From Xanthomonas phaseoli pv. phaseoli (GTDB lineage Bacteria > Pseudomonadota > Gammaproteobacteria > Xanthomonadales > Xanthomonadaceae), in assembly GCA_022749655.1 (NCBI GenBank), contig CP094243.1:4588001-4652000 (forward strand): a DNA stretch of 64,000 nucleotides, written 5' to 3'. The position numbers were made by a program, and so were the translations under genes. Each line of letters begins with the position of its first letter. The first letter of the stretch is position 1. The notes below the pieces were generated by a model, which did not search any database, had not been told where the DNA came from, and saw nothing but the letters and a program-made list of their open reading frames with translations. Below are positions 38,881 to 49,400 of the stretch, piece by piece.

Positions 38881-39512
38881 TGCCCTGCTCCCGGGTTGCT
38901 GGATTGCGGCAACGCCACCACCATCGGCGGCCATGCGGCATCGTCACTGCGGATGTCGATGCGCACCATGAGCGGCAGGCGGTCGTGCCACTCCCACTGC
39001 GGCAGCCACGCGCTCAGGCGTCCGTTTTGCGGATCCATGCCGCGATACCGGAAACTCACCTGCTGCACGCCTTGAGCAAGCAGTTCCGGCGGCAGCGGGC
39101 TGCTTTCTTCGATCGGCTTGCCGGACTGTAGCATGGTCAGCGCAATCAGCAGGTTGCGCCGATCGCCATCGCCGGCCACCGACAGGTCGTGCAGATACGG
39201 CCCGCCGCGGCCCAGGTAATCGGGCACGTCTGCGGCAAAGCGCAGGCGTTGCGGCTCGCCGATGAACAGGATCGGCTGCTGACTTTGGGTATCGATGCCC
39301 ATGGCGATCGGCAATGCGGCGGCCAGGCGGCGCCGCAGGAATTCTTCCACCGCACGCACGCGCTCGCTGCGCTGTGCGATCGCTTCGCCGCGCTGACTCA
39401 CCGCACTGGCCGAGCGCAAGGTGGCAAACGCCAACACCAACCCACCGACCAGCAACATCGTGGCCAGCAGCACTTCGATCAAGGTGAAGCCGGCGCTGCG
39501 CGAACGACTCAT
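38877..39512 (-). CDS. xpsJ: Type II secretion minor pseudopilin XpsJ
   Basis: 211 residues from ATG at 39512, overlapping the xpsI stop. Prepilin peptidase site [21 protein letters not shown] with Glu at +5. The globular part includes [20 protein letters not shown] and [20 protein letters not shown]. XpsJ forms the pseudopilus tip with XpsI and XpsK. Confidence 0.92.
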   Translation of the reverse strand: MSRSRSAGFTLIEVLLATMLLVGGLVLAFATLRSASAVSQRGEAIAQRSERVRAVEEFLRRRLAAALPIAMGIDTQSQQPILFIGEPQRLRFAADVPDYLGRGGPYLHDLSVAGDGDRRNLLIALTMLQSGKPIEESSPLPPELLAQGVQQVSFRYRGMDPQNGRLSAWLPQWEWHDRLPLMVRIDIRSDDAAWPPMVVALPQSSNPGAGQ

Positions 39513-39925
39513 GGCGGGCTGCCCTGCGTGTTGGCCGCCACCAACCGCAACGTGCGCCATTGCAGCATCTGGTTGGGCTGCTCGCCCCAGCGCACCACCA
39601 AGGTCACTTGCAGCAGCCGGTGCGCGCCGGGCGACATCGGTGCCTGCGGGTTGCGCCGTGGCTCGTCGTAGGGGCGTACGTCCATCGACCAGCGAAAGTG
39701 GCCGTTTTCGAACGTGCCTTGCTGCTGCTCGGGCTCCAGCGGCTTGTCGATGCCCTGCACGGCCAGCAGCGATTGCGCGTGCAAGGTGGCGCGCGTGCTT
39801 TCATCGGCCGCGCGCACCTGGCGCGCAGCACCGGACAACGACCCGAGCAACAGGCTCAACGCCAACGCCAGCAACGCGAAGGCGACGATCACTTCGATCA
39901 GGGTGTAACCGCGCTGATGCCTCAT
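39509..39925 (-). CDS. xpsI: Type II secretion minor pseudopilin XpsI
   Basis: 138 residues from ATG at 39925, overlapping the xpsH stop by four bases. Prepilin site RHQRG/YTLIEVIVAFALLALALS with Glu at +5. XpsI nucleates the pseudopilus tip complex. The frame is intact and the length is normal for GspI. Confidence 0.9.
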   Translation of the reverse strand: MRHQRGYTLIEVIVAFALLALALSLLLGSLSGAARQVRAADESTRATLHAQSLLAVQGIDKPLEPEQQQGTFENGHFRWSMDVRPYDEPRRNPQAPMSPGAHRLLQVTLVVRWGEQPNQMLQWRTLRLVAANTQGSPP

Positions 39926-40431
39926 GGCGCCGGCGTCCGCAATGGGCCCGAACGCACCTCGCCGGTGATCCAGCCCACATCCACGCGCCATCTGGCGTCC
40001 TTGACCTGCAGGTCGATGCGCCCGCCGCTGGAAGCGCCATCCGGAAAGAACTGGATCGCGCCCTGGTCCTGCCGCGATTGCACCTGGCGCGCGCCGGTGA
40101 AGCGCACTTCCAGCGACGGCGGCAGATCGCCGTGATGGCCGCCGGGTGCGTCCCAGCGCCGCTGCTGCGGGTCGATCAGGAACCGCTGCGGCGTGCCGGT
40201 GGCGATCGCCTGGGTGCGCGTGTAGCGCAGCTGCGCGGCGATCGCCTTGCCGGCGGTGCGCAGGCGCATGCCGTCGATGCCGCCGTTCAATGCTGCGGCG
40301 GCAAGCACACCAGCAATTGCGATCAACGCGATCACCAGCAGCATCTCCAGCAACGAGGTGCCACGCGCGCGTGCCCGACCAGGGCCGACCACTCCATGCC
40401 GATGACGCAACGGCTGACACGCAACGCGCAT
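39922..40431 (-). CDS. xpsH: Type II secretion minor pseudopilin XpsH
   Basis: 169 residues from ATG at 40431. Prepilin site RARG/TSLLEMLLVIALIAIAGV with Glu at +5, then the GspH globular domain (LRYTRTQAIATGTPQRFLID, QGAIQFFPDGASSGGRIDL). XpsH connects the tip complex to the major pseudopilin shaft. Nine bases separate it from xpsG upstream. Confidence 0.9.
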   Translation of the reverse strand: MRVACQPLRHRHGVVGPGRARARGTSLLEMLLVIALIAIAGVLAAAALNGGIDGMRLRTAGKAIAAQLRYTRTQAIATGTPQRFLIDPQQRRWDAPGGHHGDLPPSLEVRFTGARQVQSRQDQGAIQFFPDGASSGGRIDLQVKDARWRVDVGWITGEVRSGPLRTPAP

Positions 40432-40440
40432 GGCGAGCGC

Positions 40441-40872
40441 TTATTGGTACTTGATGTCCGCGTCGTAACTGCTGCCACCGGGCTTGCCGTCCTTGCCCAG
40501 GCTGATCAGATCGAACGGCTGACCGTCGCCGGGCGCGCGGTATTCGATGGCGTGGCCCCATGGGTCGTTGAGTTCGGCCGGCTTGGCGTACGGGCCCAGC
40601 CAACCGCTGCTGTCGCCGGGCTGGGTGACCAGGTCATCGAGTTTGCTCGGCAACTTGCCGGTGTCGAGCTGGAAATTCTCGATCTTGCCGGCCAGCGTCT
40701 GGATCTGCGACTTGGCCAGATTGGCCTTGCCGCGATCGGCACCGCCCAGCACACGGCTGCCCACCAGCGTGAGCACCGCACCGATCAGCACGATGACGAT
40801 GATGATTTCCAGCAAGCTCATACCGGCCTGGCCTGCGCGCGACGGACTGCGGGTGATGGAACGCTTGATCAT
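40441..40872 (-). CDS. xpsG: Type II secretion major pseudopilin XpsG
   Basis: 143 residues from ATG at 40872. Prepilin site GQAG/MSLLEIIIVIVLIGAVLTLV with Glu at +5, then the GspG fold (SQIQTLAGKIENFQLDTGKL, DPWGHAIEYRAPG) ending in the Ca-binding loop region (LGKDGKPGGSSYDADIKY). It is the shaft subunit of the pseudopilus piston. Upstream 270 bases to xpsF hold no gene. Confidence 0.95.
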   Translation of the reverse strand: MIKRSITRSPSRAGQAGMSLLEIIIVIVLIGAVLTLVGSRVLGGADRGKANLAKSQIQTLAGKIENFQLDTGKLPSKLDDLVTQPGDSSGWLGPYAKPAELNDPWGHAIEYRAPGDGQPFDLISLGKDGKPGGSSYDADIKYQ

Positions 40873-41142
40873 GAACGATTTCCTTGCACGTCGATGAGGG
40901 ATGCTGCCGCCAACAGATGACACGGCGGGCATTGCAATGGTTCCCGCATGGGTGTCGTGCGGTCACCGGAACGTTGTGATGAATACGCTGCCCGGTCAAG
41001 CGCGTGGCCGACAAGGCGTTGCGCGCGGTTGGCCGCTGGACGCGGCACACGCGCAGGATATGCAGTGTACGAGCGCTCCATGTCGATTCCGGGCACCGGC
41101 TGTGTGCACGCGACGACTGCACCGTTGCACCGAGCTCCGCTC

Positions 41143-42360
41143 TCAGCCGATTGCATTGGTAAGGTCATACAGCGGCACCAGGACCGAAATGATGACAAGC
41201 CCCACCACCGAGGCCAGCACCAGCGTGATGAACGGCACCAGCGCGGCCAATGCGCGGTCGATGGCCTGTGCGGTTTCCAGTTCGAAGGTGTCGGCGGTCT
41301 TGAGCAGCATGGTGTCCAGTGCGCCGGACTCTTCGCCCACCTGGATCATCTGCAGCGCCAGCCGCGGAAAGCGCTTGCCGCGTGCCAGCGACATCGACAG
41401 GCCATGGCCGTTCTTGACGTCGTCGGCCGCATTGGCGACATCCTCCACCAAGGCCAGATTGGACATCACGTTGCGCGCGATACCGATCGCCGCCAGCAAC
41501 GGCACGCCATTGCGCAGCAAGGTACCCAGGGTGCGCGTCAGGCGCGCGGTTTCCAACCGGGCAATCAAGCTGCCGACCACCTTCTGGCGCAGCAGCCATT
41601 CGTCCAGCGATGCACGGAATGCGGCATTGCGACGCTTGCGATCCAGCCACAGCCCCAGCACGCCCGGCACCACGACCAGCACGATCCACCAGTCGCGCAC
41701 CAGCAGGCCCACGCTCAACACCGCCTGGGTGAACCATGGCAGCGCCACATCCAGGCTTTCGTACATCTGCGCAAATTGCGGCACCACATAACCGAGCAGG
41801 AACAGCAACGCACAGCCCACCACCGCCAGCAGGATCGCCGGGTAGATCAGCGCGTTGATCACCTTGCCCCTGAGCGCGCGGCTGCGCTCCAGGTAATCGG
41901 CCAGCCGCTGCAGCGTGTCCTGCATGCTGCCGCCGGCTTCGCCCGCGCGCACCATGTTGATGTACAGCTTGGAAAACAGCCCGTGCTGGCGCTCGAGTGC
42001 GGACGACAACGGCGCACCGCCGCGCACGGTATCGCGCACATCGCCGATCACCCGCCGGCTTTTTTCGTCTTCGGGCAGATCCATCAGGATCGACAGTGCG
42101 CGGTCCAGCGGCTGCCCAGCGCCGATCAGCGTGGCTAGTTGCTGGGTGAATTGCACCAGCGCCGCATTGTCGAACGGCTTCTTGTGCAACAGCATGCGCA
42201 GCGACGGCGAATCGTTTTCGCCGGTGGCCAGACGCGTTTCCACCGGCAGATGGCCCTGTTCCTGCAGACGCAACGCCACCTCGGCATCGCTGGCCGCTTC
42301 CATCTGGCCGTCGAGCATTTCGCCGTGGGCGTCGAGGGCTTTGTAGCGGTAGAGAGGCAT
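41143..42360 (-). CDS. xpsF: Type II secretion inner-membrane platform protein XpsF
   Basis: 405 residues from ATG at 42360 (MPLYRYKALD), the usual GspF start; the upstream open frame is repeat-derived. Two T2SSF domains, each with a cytoplasmic helical bundle (FTQQLATLIGAGQPLDRALS and LARLETARLTRTLGTLL-like ETARLTRTLGTLLRNGVPL), and three membrane helices (AILLAVVGCALLFLLGYVV, WWIVLVVVPGVLGLWL, ITLVLASVVGLVIISVLVP). XpsF is the rotating base for pseudopilus assembly. Confidence 0.93.
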   Translation of the reverse strand: MPLYRYKALDAHGEMLDGQMEAASDAEVALRLQEQGHLPVETRLATGENDSPSLRMLLHKKPFDNAALVQFTQQLATLIGAGQPLDRALSILMDLPEDEKSRRVIGDVRDTVRGGAPLSSALERQHGLFSKLYINMVRAGEAGGSMQDTLQRLADYLERSRALRGKVINALIYPAILLAVVGCALLFLLGYVVPQFAQMYESLDVALPWFTQAVLSVGLLVRDWWIVLVVVPGVLGLWLDRKRRNAAFRASLDEWLLRQKVVGSLIARLETARLTRTLGTLLRNGVPLLAAIGIARNVMSNLALVEDVANAADDVKNGHGLSMSLARGKRFPRLALQMIQVGEESGALDTMLLKTADTFELETAQAIDRALAALVPFITLVLASVVGLVIISVLVPLYDLTNAIG

Positions 42361-42373
42361 CAGGCTGGGGGCA

Positions 42374-42401
42374 GGGATTGGGGAGTCGGGATTCGGGATT
42401 C
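42374..42401. repeat. Heptamer array GGGATTG-GGGAGTC-GGGATTC-GGGATTC
   Basis: Four tandem heptamers of the same family as at 31946, located in the xpsE-xpsF spacer, 14 bases from the xpsF start on its upstream side. Copy-number changes would alter the leader of xpsF. Confidence 0.92.
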
Positions 42402-42534
42402 GGCAAAAGCACATCGCTGCGCACTGGCGGCGCTGCGCACATATCATTTTCCACGCACAGCGGAGCGGGCGGGTTGCTGCGCTGGCGGGTCGTTGGTCGA
42501 GTGCCTGCCAAGCGCGTTTCTGCGACCTGACCGA

Positions 42535-44274
42535 TCACGCATCCTCCGTGACGCGCAGGACTTCTTCGATGGTGGTTTCGCCGCGCAGGGCCTTGGACAG
42601 CCCATCCTCGTACATGGTGCGCATGCCGGCCTGGCGGGCGAGTTGTTCGATTTCGCCCATGCCGGCGCGCCGCATCACCGCGCGGCGCAGTTCGTCGTTC
42701 ATCACCAGGAACTCGACGATGGTGGTGCGGCCGAGGTAACCGGTAGGTGCGGTGGCCGAGGGGCGCGGGCGATACAGGAAGATCTCGCCCTCCGGTTGCA
42801 GGCGGCGCAGGTCGAACCTGGCGATTTCTTCCGGCGAGGCGGCGTAGCGCTCGGCGTTGGCCAGGTCGAGTTTGCGTACCAGGCGCTGCGCCAGGATGCC
42901 GTTGATGGTGGAGGTGAGCAGATAATCCTCCACGCCCATGTCGAGCAGACGGGTGATGCCGCCGGCCGCGTTGTTGGTATGCAGCGTGGACAGCACCAGG
43001 TGGCCGGTGAGCGCCGACTGGATCGCGATGCGTGCGGTTTCCAGGTCGCGCATTTCGCCGATCATGATGATGTCCGGATCCTGACGCACGATGCTGCGCA
43101 ACGCGTTGGCGAAATCCAGCCCGATCTGCGGCTTGGCCTGGATCTGGTTGATGCCTTCGATCTGGTATTCCACCGGGTCTTCGACGGTGATGATTTTCAC
43201 ATCCGAGGTGTTGAGCTGGCTCAACGCGGTGTACAGCGTGGTGGTCTTGCCCGAGCCGGTGGGTCCGGTCACCAGCATGATGCCGTGCGGTTGCTCCAGC
43301 ACCTTGCGGAATTGCGGCAAGAAGTCTTCGGTAAAGCCCAGCTTGTAGAAATCGAACACCACCGTTTCGCGATCGAGCAGGCGCATCACCACGCTTTCGC
43401 CATGCGCGGTGGGCACGGTGCTGACGCGCAGATCCAGCTCCTTGCCCTGCACGCGCAGCATGATGCGGCCATCCTGCGGCAGCCGGCGCTCGGCGATGTT
43501 GAGCTTGGCCATGATCTTGATGCGGCTGATCACCGCGGCGGTGAGCTTGGCCGGCGGGCTTTCGCCTTCCACCAGCACGCCGTCCACGCGGTACCGCACC
43601 TTGAGCCGGCTTTCGAACGGTTCGATATGGATGTCGGAGGCGCGCAGCTCCACCGCGTGCTGGATCACAAGGTTCACCAGCCGGATCACCGGTGCTTCGG
43701 AGGCCAGATCGCGCAGCGCTTCGATGTCGTCGCTGCTGTTGGCATCGCCATCGGCGGTTTCCACGATGGTGCCCATCGCACTGCGGCCCTGGCCGTACCA
43801 GCGCTCGATCAGGTCATCGATTTCCGAACGCAGGCCCACCTGCAACAGCAACGTGCAGCCGGTAGCAAGACGCACCGCATCAATGACGTAATCGTCGTAA
43901 GGATCGGCGATCCACAGCTCCAGCCGGCCATCGCGTTCGCCGACCGGGCACAGGTGAAATTGTTTGAGAAAGCGCAGCGACAACCCCTGCACTTCCGGCA
44001 GCATTTCCGGCGGCGTGTCGCCAAGCTGGCGTGCGTCCACCAACGGCAAGCCGAGGACGTCGGCGCAGGTTTCTGCATGATCGCGTTCGGACACCAGACC
44101 TAAACGGCCGAGCAAGGCCAGCAAGCCCATGCCGGATTCGGCCTGCAACTGGCGCGCGCGCAGCAGATCGGTATCTTTCAGACGACGGCGTTCAAGCAGC
44201 GCATCGACGATGCGCGTCTCCGCACTTCGATGCTCGATTGGATCGACGGCAACCGCGTTCACACTCGTCTCCAC
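42535..44274 (-). CDS. xpsE: Type II secretion ATPase XpsE
   Basis: 579 residues, first gene of the operon. N-terminal MshEN/GspE-N domain (residues about 20-150) that contacts XpsL, then the secretion ATPase core: Walker A GPTGSGKTTT, Asp box ITVEDPVEY, Walker B QDPDIIMIGEMRD and His box LSTLHTNNA. The C-terminal zinc motif (CxxC pairs) seen in most GspE proteins is missing; no cysteine occurs in the segment between VRKLDLANAERY and GYLGRTTIVEFL. ATP hydrolysis powers pseudopilus assembly. The frame is intact. Confidence 0.95.
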   Translation of the reverse strand: METSVNAVAVDPIEHRSAETRIVDALLERRRLKDTDLLRARQLQAESGMGLLALLGRLGLVSERDHAETCADVLGLPLVDARQLGDTPPEMLPEVQGLSLRFLKQFHLCPVGERDGRLELWIADPYDDYVIDAVRLATGCTLLLQVGLRSEIDDLIERWYGQGRSAMGTIVETADGDANSSDDIEALRDLASEAPVIRLVNLVIQHAVELRASDIHIEPFESRLKVRYRVDGVLVEGESPPAKLTAAVISRIKIMAKLNIAERRLPQDGRIMLRVQGKELDLRVSTVPTAHGESVVMRLLDRETVVFDFYKLGFTEDFLPQFRKVLEQPHGIMLVTGPTGSGKTTTLYTALSQLNTSDVKIITVEDPVEYQIEGINQIQAKPQIGLDFANALRSIVRQDPDIIMIGEMRDLETARIAIQSALTGHLVLSTLHTNNAAGGITRLLDMGVEDYLLTSTINGILAQRLVRKLDLANAERYAASPEEIARFDLRRLQPEGEIFLYRPRPSATAPTGYLGRTTIVEFLVMNDELRRAVMRRAGMGEIEQLARQAGMRTMYEDGLSKALRGETTIEEVLRVTEDA

Positions 44275-44335
44275 TGGTCCGGCGCCGACTGTAGCAGTTT
44301 GCCGCGACGATCAACCGCGCGCATCTGAATCGCCC

Positions 44336-44371
44336 TGGAAAACAATGCCCCCGGCGATTGGCCGGGGGCAT
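44336..44371 (-). terminator. Intrinsic terminator after the S8 protease gene
   Basis: On the minus strand ATGCCCCCGGC, loop CAATC, GCCGGGGGCAT, then TGTTTTCC. The 11-base perfect stem lies 20 bases after the stop of the protease gene and separates it from the xps operon. Confidence 0.85.
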
Positions 44372-44391
44372 CGGTCACACTATTTCGCTAC

Positions 44392-46271
44392 TTACTGTCG
44401 TACAACGAGCGTCAGCTTCGCGTAGCTCGCCGCGCCGACCAACTTGATGTAGTAAGTGCCGGCCTTGGGGGCAGTGAAACGCACGGTTTCGCTGTTGCCC
44501 GGACGGGTGGACTTGGCGTCGTAGCTGGTCGCGCTGGGCTCGGCCTCGAAGCTGACGTACATCGACACATCGCCGGTGCCGCCGTAGGTCATGAAGCTGA
44601 GCACGGCGCCGGCCTTGGCGTCGAAGCTGTACAGCGTGGAGCTGCCGGCGGCACCGCTCAACCCAGCAACAGGCGCCTTGTTGGTGAGCGCGATGGCGCT
44701 CGGCGCGCAGCTCTCGGTGGCCGGGTCGCACGGCTCCTCCAGCACGGCTTCCAGCGCGGCCTTGGCGTCGACGATGCCGCTGCCGATCGGGGTGCTGGCC
44801 GGCGGGGTCACCGGGAAGGGGCGGCTGGTCTGCTTGAGCAGCGCTTCGACCGCAGCCGGGGTCAGCGGGCCCTCGCCCAGACCGATGGCCGCGCTCTGCA
44901 CCAGCGCCACGACGCCGGCGACGTGCGGCGAGGCCATGGAGGTGCCGCCTAGACCCATATAGGTATAGCTACCCGAGGTCGGCGTGGTCGCACCGGTGTA
45001 TCCGGCCTGCCAGACGTAACCGCCCGGATTGCCGTCCACGCTACCGCCGCCCGGGCCAGAGAGGTCGACCTTGCTGCCGTAGTTGGAGTAGTAGGCGATG
45101 CCGCCGGTGATGCGCGTGGCGCCAACGGTGATGGTGTTGTTGCAGCTGGCCGGCGAATGGTTGGCCGCATCTTCGCTGCTGTTGCCTGCGGCAACCACCA
45201 CGGTGGTGCCGCGCGACACCGCGCCGTTGATCGCCAGCTGGGTGGCCGAATCGCAGGGCTCGCCGCCACCGAGACTCATGTTGATCACCTCGGCCGGATT
45301 GGTGTTGGCCGGCACGCCGTCAACGCTGCCGCCGGAGGCCCACACGATCGCATCGGCGATGTCGGAGTGTAACCGCCGCAACGGCCGAGCACGCGCACCG
45401 GCAGGATGGTCGCCTTCGGCGCGACGCCTGCCATGCCCACGCCGTTGTTGGTCGCCTCGGCCACGGTGCCCGAAACGTGGGTGCCGTGCCAGGAACTTTC
45501 CTGCGCCTGCGAACCTGCATAGCAGACGTTGTCGGCCTCTTCCCAGTCGCCGTAATCCAGTGCGCCCGGCACGCGCGCATCGGTGGGACGACGCGAGACT
45601 TCGGCGTCGGTGATGAAGTCGTAGCCCTGCAGGAGATTGCCGGCAAAATCGGGGTGATCCGGCAGGATGCCGGTATCCAGCACCGCCACCACCACGCCTG
45701 CGCCCTGCGACAGATCCCAGGCGCCCGGCGCGTTGATGCCGCCGTTGGGGTTGCTCAGGTGCCACTGGTACTGGGCGTAGAACGGGTCGTTGGGAACCAG
45801 CTGCGGGCTCACGTCGTTGGCAGGAACGCGTTTGCTGATGTCGATCGGGCGCAGCATGCGGTCGATCTGCACGTCGGCCACGGAGGGGTCGTTCTTGAGC
45901 TCGACCACCACCTTGTCCACCTGCGCGGCGGTCAGCGTGCTGGACAGCTTGATCAGGTCCGAGCCGATGCCCAGCTTGCGCACATACGTCGCCTTGGCGG
46001 CGGCAGCGCTGCTGCGCGCGCCGGTACTGGCGCCAACGCGGCCCACCGCGGCCTGCACGGCGCTCAGCTTGCTGCTGCGATCGGTTGCAGCAGCGGTGTT
46101 GTCCTTGTAGCGCACGATCAACCGGCTACCGAACGCTGCGCCGGCCGGGGCTGCGTGGGTCGGTTCCTTGACCAGCAGTTTGGGGGCGGCAGCGAGCGTG
46201 CCAGAGGCACCAAGGGCCATCATCAGGATGGCGCCGGTCAGCGGGTTGAGACGGAAATTCTTGTCGATCAC
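44392..46271 (-). pseudogene. Secreted subtilisin-like (S8) serine protease, frameshifted
   Basis: GTG start at 46271 after AGAGGACTTCACC. Signal segment (LTGAILMMALGASGTLAAA), an inhibitor-like propeptide (LIVRYKDNTAAATDRSSKLS, KNDPSVADVQIDRML), then the S8 core with AVLDTGILPDHPD (Asp), HGTHVSGTVAEATNN (His) and GTSMASPHVAGVVA (Ser), and a C-terminal PPC domain (STLYSFDAKAGAVLSFMTYG, GTYYIKLVGAASYAKL). Near 45370 the frame shifts (RCGGYT to SDIADAIVWASGG); loss of one C fits. Restored length is 626 residues, almost the same as the intact paralogue at 54107-55990. Export by Sec and then xps is likely. It follows the giant adhesin gene by 223 bases. Confidence 0.9.
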
Positions 46272-46450
46272 GGTGAAGTCCTCTTCGTATTTTTCGTGAA
46301 TCAGGCTTGGCGCAGCCGGCGCAATCGCTGCGTCACCGCGGTGCGGTGCGCTGCGTCCTTGTCGGCACCCCCTGGTACGGCCATCACTCCATGCGAATCC
46401 GTTGGCCGGCCCAGCCACGGTCCTTGCCCGCCCCCTCAGGCCTTGCAGAT

Positions 46451-46477
46451 CGCGGCGGCGCACCTTGCGCCGCCGCG
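46451..46477. repeat. Perfect 12-base hairpin between giant adhesin and S8 protease genes
   Basis: CGCGGCGGCGCA, loop CCT, TGCGCCGCCGCG, directly after the adhesin stop on the minus strand. No T tract. A similar position (56039-56060: CGCCGCCCG, loop GCAA, CGGGCGGCG) holds a 9-base stem in the second module. Either could attenuate read-through from adhesin to protease. Confidence 0.8.
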
Positions 46478-46494
46478 CTTGATGCGATAACGCC

Positions 46495-49400
46495 TTACCA
46501 GCCGAAACCGGCGCCCACGCCGATCGAGCTGTCGTCGCCGCTGAGTGCGCCGCCCACGGTGACGGTGGCGCGCGGGCTGATCGCACGCTGGTAGCCCACC
46601 GACAACGCCGACTCGCCGTTCTGGAAACCGACACCGGCACCGACGCGGTTCTGCGAGGCGATACCGGCCACGCTGGCGGACATGTTCAACATCGCCGAGC
46701 TCATCGCGCCCTGACGGTCCAGGCGACGGTTCTGCCGGCGCAGGCGGTCTTCGATATCGCCCTGGTAGCTTTCGAAGCTGTCGGCCATCGCGTTGTAGCG
46801 GCTGTCGGTGTAGCTGTTGGCGGCGGCAACGCCGCTGTCCAGCTGGCCCTTGTTGACCGCATCTGTCGCACGCGTACCGGCCGCCACATTGGCCACCTGA
46901 CGCTCACCGCCCACGCTGCCCACCGACACCGTGTCGGCACGATCGGCAACCGAGCCCTGGCCCAGTGCCACGGCGCCTTGTGCCGTGGCACGGGCGCCCT
47001 GGCCGATCGCCGTGCCGGACGCGGCGGTCACTTGCGCACCTTCGCCCATCGCCACGGCATTGGTGGCCACCGCCGCGATCTGCGTGTTGGCACCCACCGC
47101 CGTGCTGCCATCGGCATTGACGCGTGCATTGCTGCCGATGGCGGTGTCGTTGGGGCCATGCGCATACGCGCTGCCGCCGATTGCCGTGCCGGTGACGTGG
47201 TTGGCCACTGCTGCCGTGCCGACTGCCGTGGACGTGGCCGCCGGCGTGATGCTGCCGACCACCGCGGCAGTGGGTGTGCCCTGCACAGCGGCCGTTGCAT
47301 CGCTCGCGGTGCTTGCGACATTGCTGGACACATCGCCAACTGCAGTCGTCGCCACGGCCGGCACCGTTGCGGTGCGCAGCGACGCAGTGCGTGCGACGGT
47401 GCCGGAGGCAGTGCCGCCACTGCGTGCATCCAGTTCGCTGACCTTGCTGTCCAACGCCGTCAGTGCCGCACCGACGTTGTTGTAGCTGGCGCCCTGGATC
47501 ACATAGGTCGGCGCCACGAACACGCCTTGCGCACCGATCGCCGCACCGCCGCCGAGGAAGCTGGCCGCATTGCTCAGCGACTGGAACAGCTGGCCGCCAT
47601 TGATCGCATCGGTGCTGGCGCTGGCGATCGTGCCCGCCCCCACATTGACGATGCGGCGCGTGGCCGGACCGCCGCGACCGTTGCCGCTACCCACCGACAC
47701 CGTATTGGCCTCATAGGTGCGCGAGCCAGACCCCAATGCCACCGAATCGGCACCGCTGGCGCCCGCGTTGGCACCCAACGCCACGGCATTGCTGCCGCTT
47801 TCGCGCACGAAGGAGTTGTAGCCCAACGCAACGCCATTTTCGCCGATGGAATTGGTCTGCCGGCCCATCGCGGTGCTGTTCACGCCGCTGGCGCTGCTGT
47901 CCACACCCATGGCGCTGGCACCGGTGGCCGAGGCACGGCTGCCGGAGGCGACCGCCACGCTGCGTGCGCCGCTGGCGGTGGCGCCGGCACCTGCCGCCGT
48001 GGCGCGATCACCAGTGGCCGAGGCCACGCCGTCGCCGGTGGTCTTGAGCATGCCGCTGGTGGTCTGCACATCGGCCGCCAGTGCATCCAGTTGCCCCTTG
48101 TTGACCGCATCGGTGGCGGCCTGGCCGGCGCTGACATTGACGATGCGGCGCGTGGCCGGACCGCCGCGGCCATTGCCGCTACCGATCGACACCGTGTCGG
48201 CTTCGTAGGTGCGCGAGCCCGAGCCCAATGCCACCGAATCGGCACCGGTCGCACCCGCATTGGCACCCAGTGCCACGCCGTTGACCGCGCTCTGGCGCAC
48301 GAAGGAGTTGTAGCCCACCGACACCGCATTTTCGCCGATGGCATTCACCTGACGACCGACGCCGGGCTGCTGTTGATGCCGGTCGCCGACGCATCCACGC
48401 CAACCGCACTGGCACCGACCGCATCGGCGCGGCTGCCGCCGCCCAGCGCCAGGGTGTTGTCGGCAAGCGCCGCCGCGCTCTGGCCCAAGGCGCTGGCATT
48501 GACACCGTCGGCATAGGAATTCCAGCCGATGGCGGTGGTGTAGTCCGCGGTGGCCCAGGCACCGGCACCGAATGCCGCCGCACCCGTGCCGGAGGCACGT
48601 GCCGGGATGAACCCGAAGAACGTGCTGCCGCCCACGGCCACGCTCTCGTCGCCGGTGGCTTCGCTGAATTCGCCGACGGCGACGGCGCTGGCACCGGAGG
48701 CCAACGCAACGGCGCCGACGGCGGTGCTGTAGTCGCTCGACGCGACCGCGCCATAGCCCAGTGCCGACGACAGGCGGCCGGTCGATTCGCTGTAGCCACC
48801 GAAGGCGGCGCTACCGATATTGGACGCGGTACTGCGGAAACCCGCAGCGATGGCCTGATTGTCGGACGCCACCGCTTCGCTGCCCAGTGCAGTGGTGTAG
48901 GTCGAAATCGCCTGCGCGCCCGCACCGTTGGCGGTGGCGCCGATATCGCTGGCCAACGCGTTGCCGCCGACCGCGCTGCTGTTTTCGCCCACCGCCTGGG
49001 CATTGCTGCCTAATGCGGCCGCGCCGGTGCCGCCAGCCAGTGCGCCCACGCCCACGGCAGTGGCGTTGTCCACCACTGCCTGCGCGCCCGCGCCCAATGC
49101 GGTGGTGCCGGTACCGGTGGCATTGGCACCCTCGCCTGCCGCCAGCGCGTTATCGCCATCGACGTAGGCACCTGCATCGCTATCGGCGCTGCCGCTGGCC
49201 TGGAAGTATTTGCTCGTGGCTGCACCGGCTTCGGCAACGGCGTTGAGCTGGTCCAGATTCACCGCATCGGTGCCCTGCGTACCGGCCGCCACGTTGGTGA
49301 TCTGACGCTCGTTGCCGGCACTGCCCACCGACACCGCGAAGTCGCGATCGGCAACCGAATCGGCGCCAAGCGCCACGCTGCCTTCGCCGGTGGACTCAGC

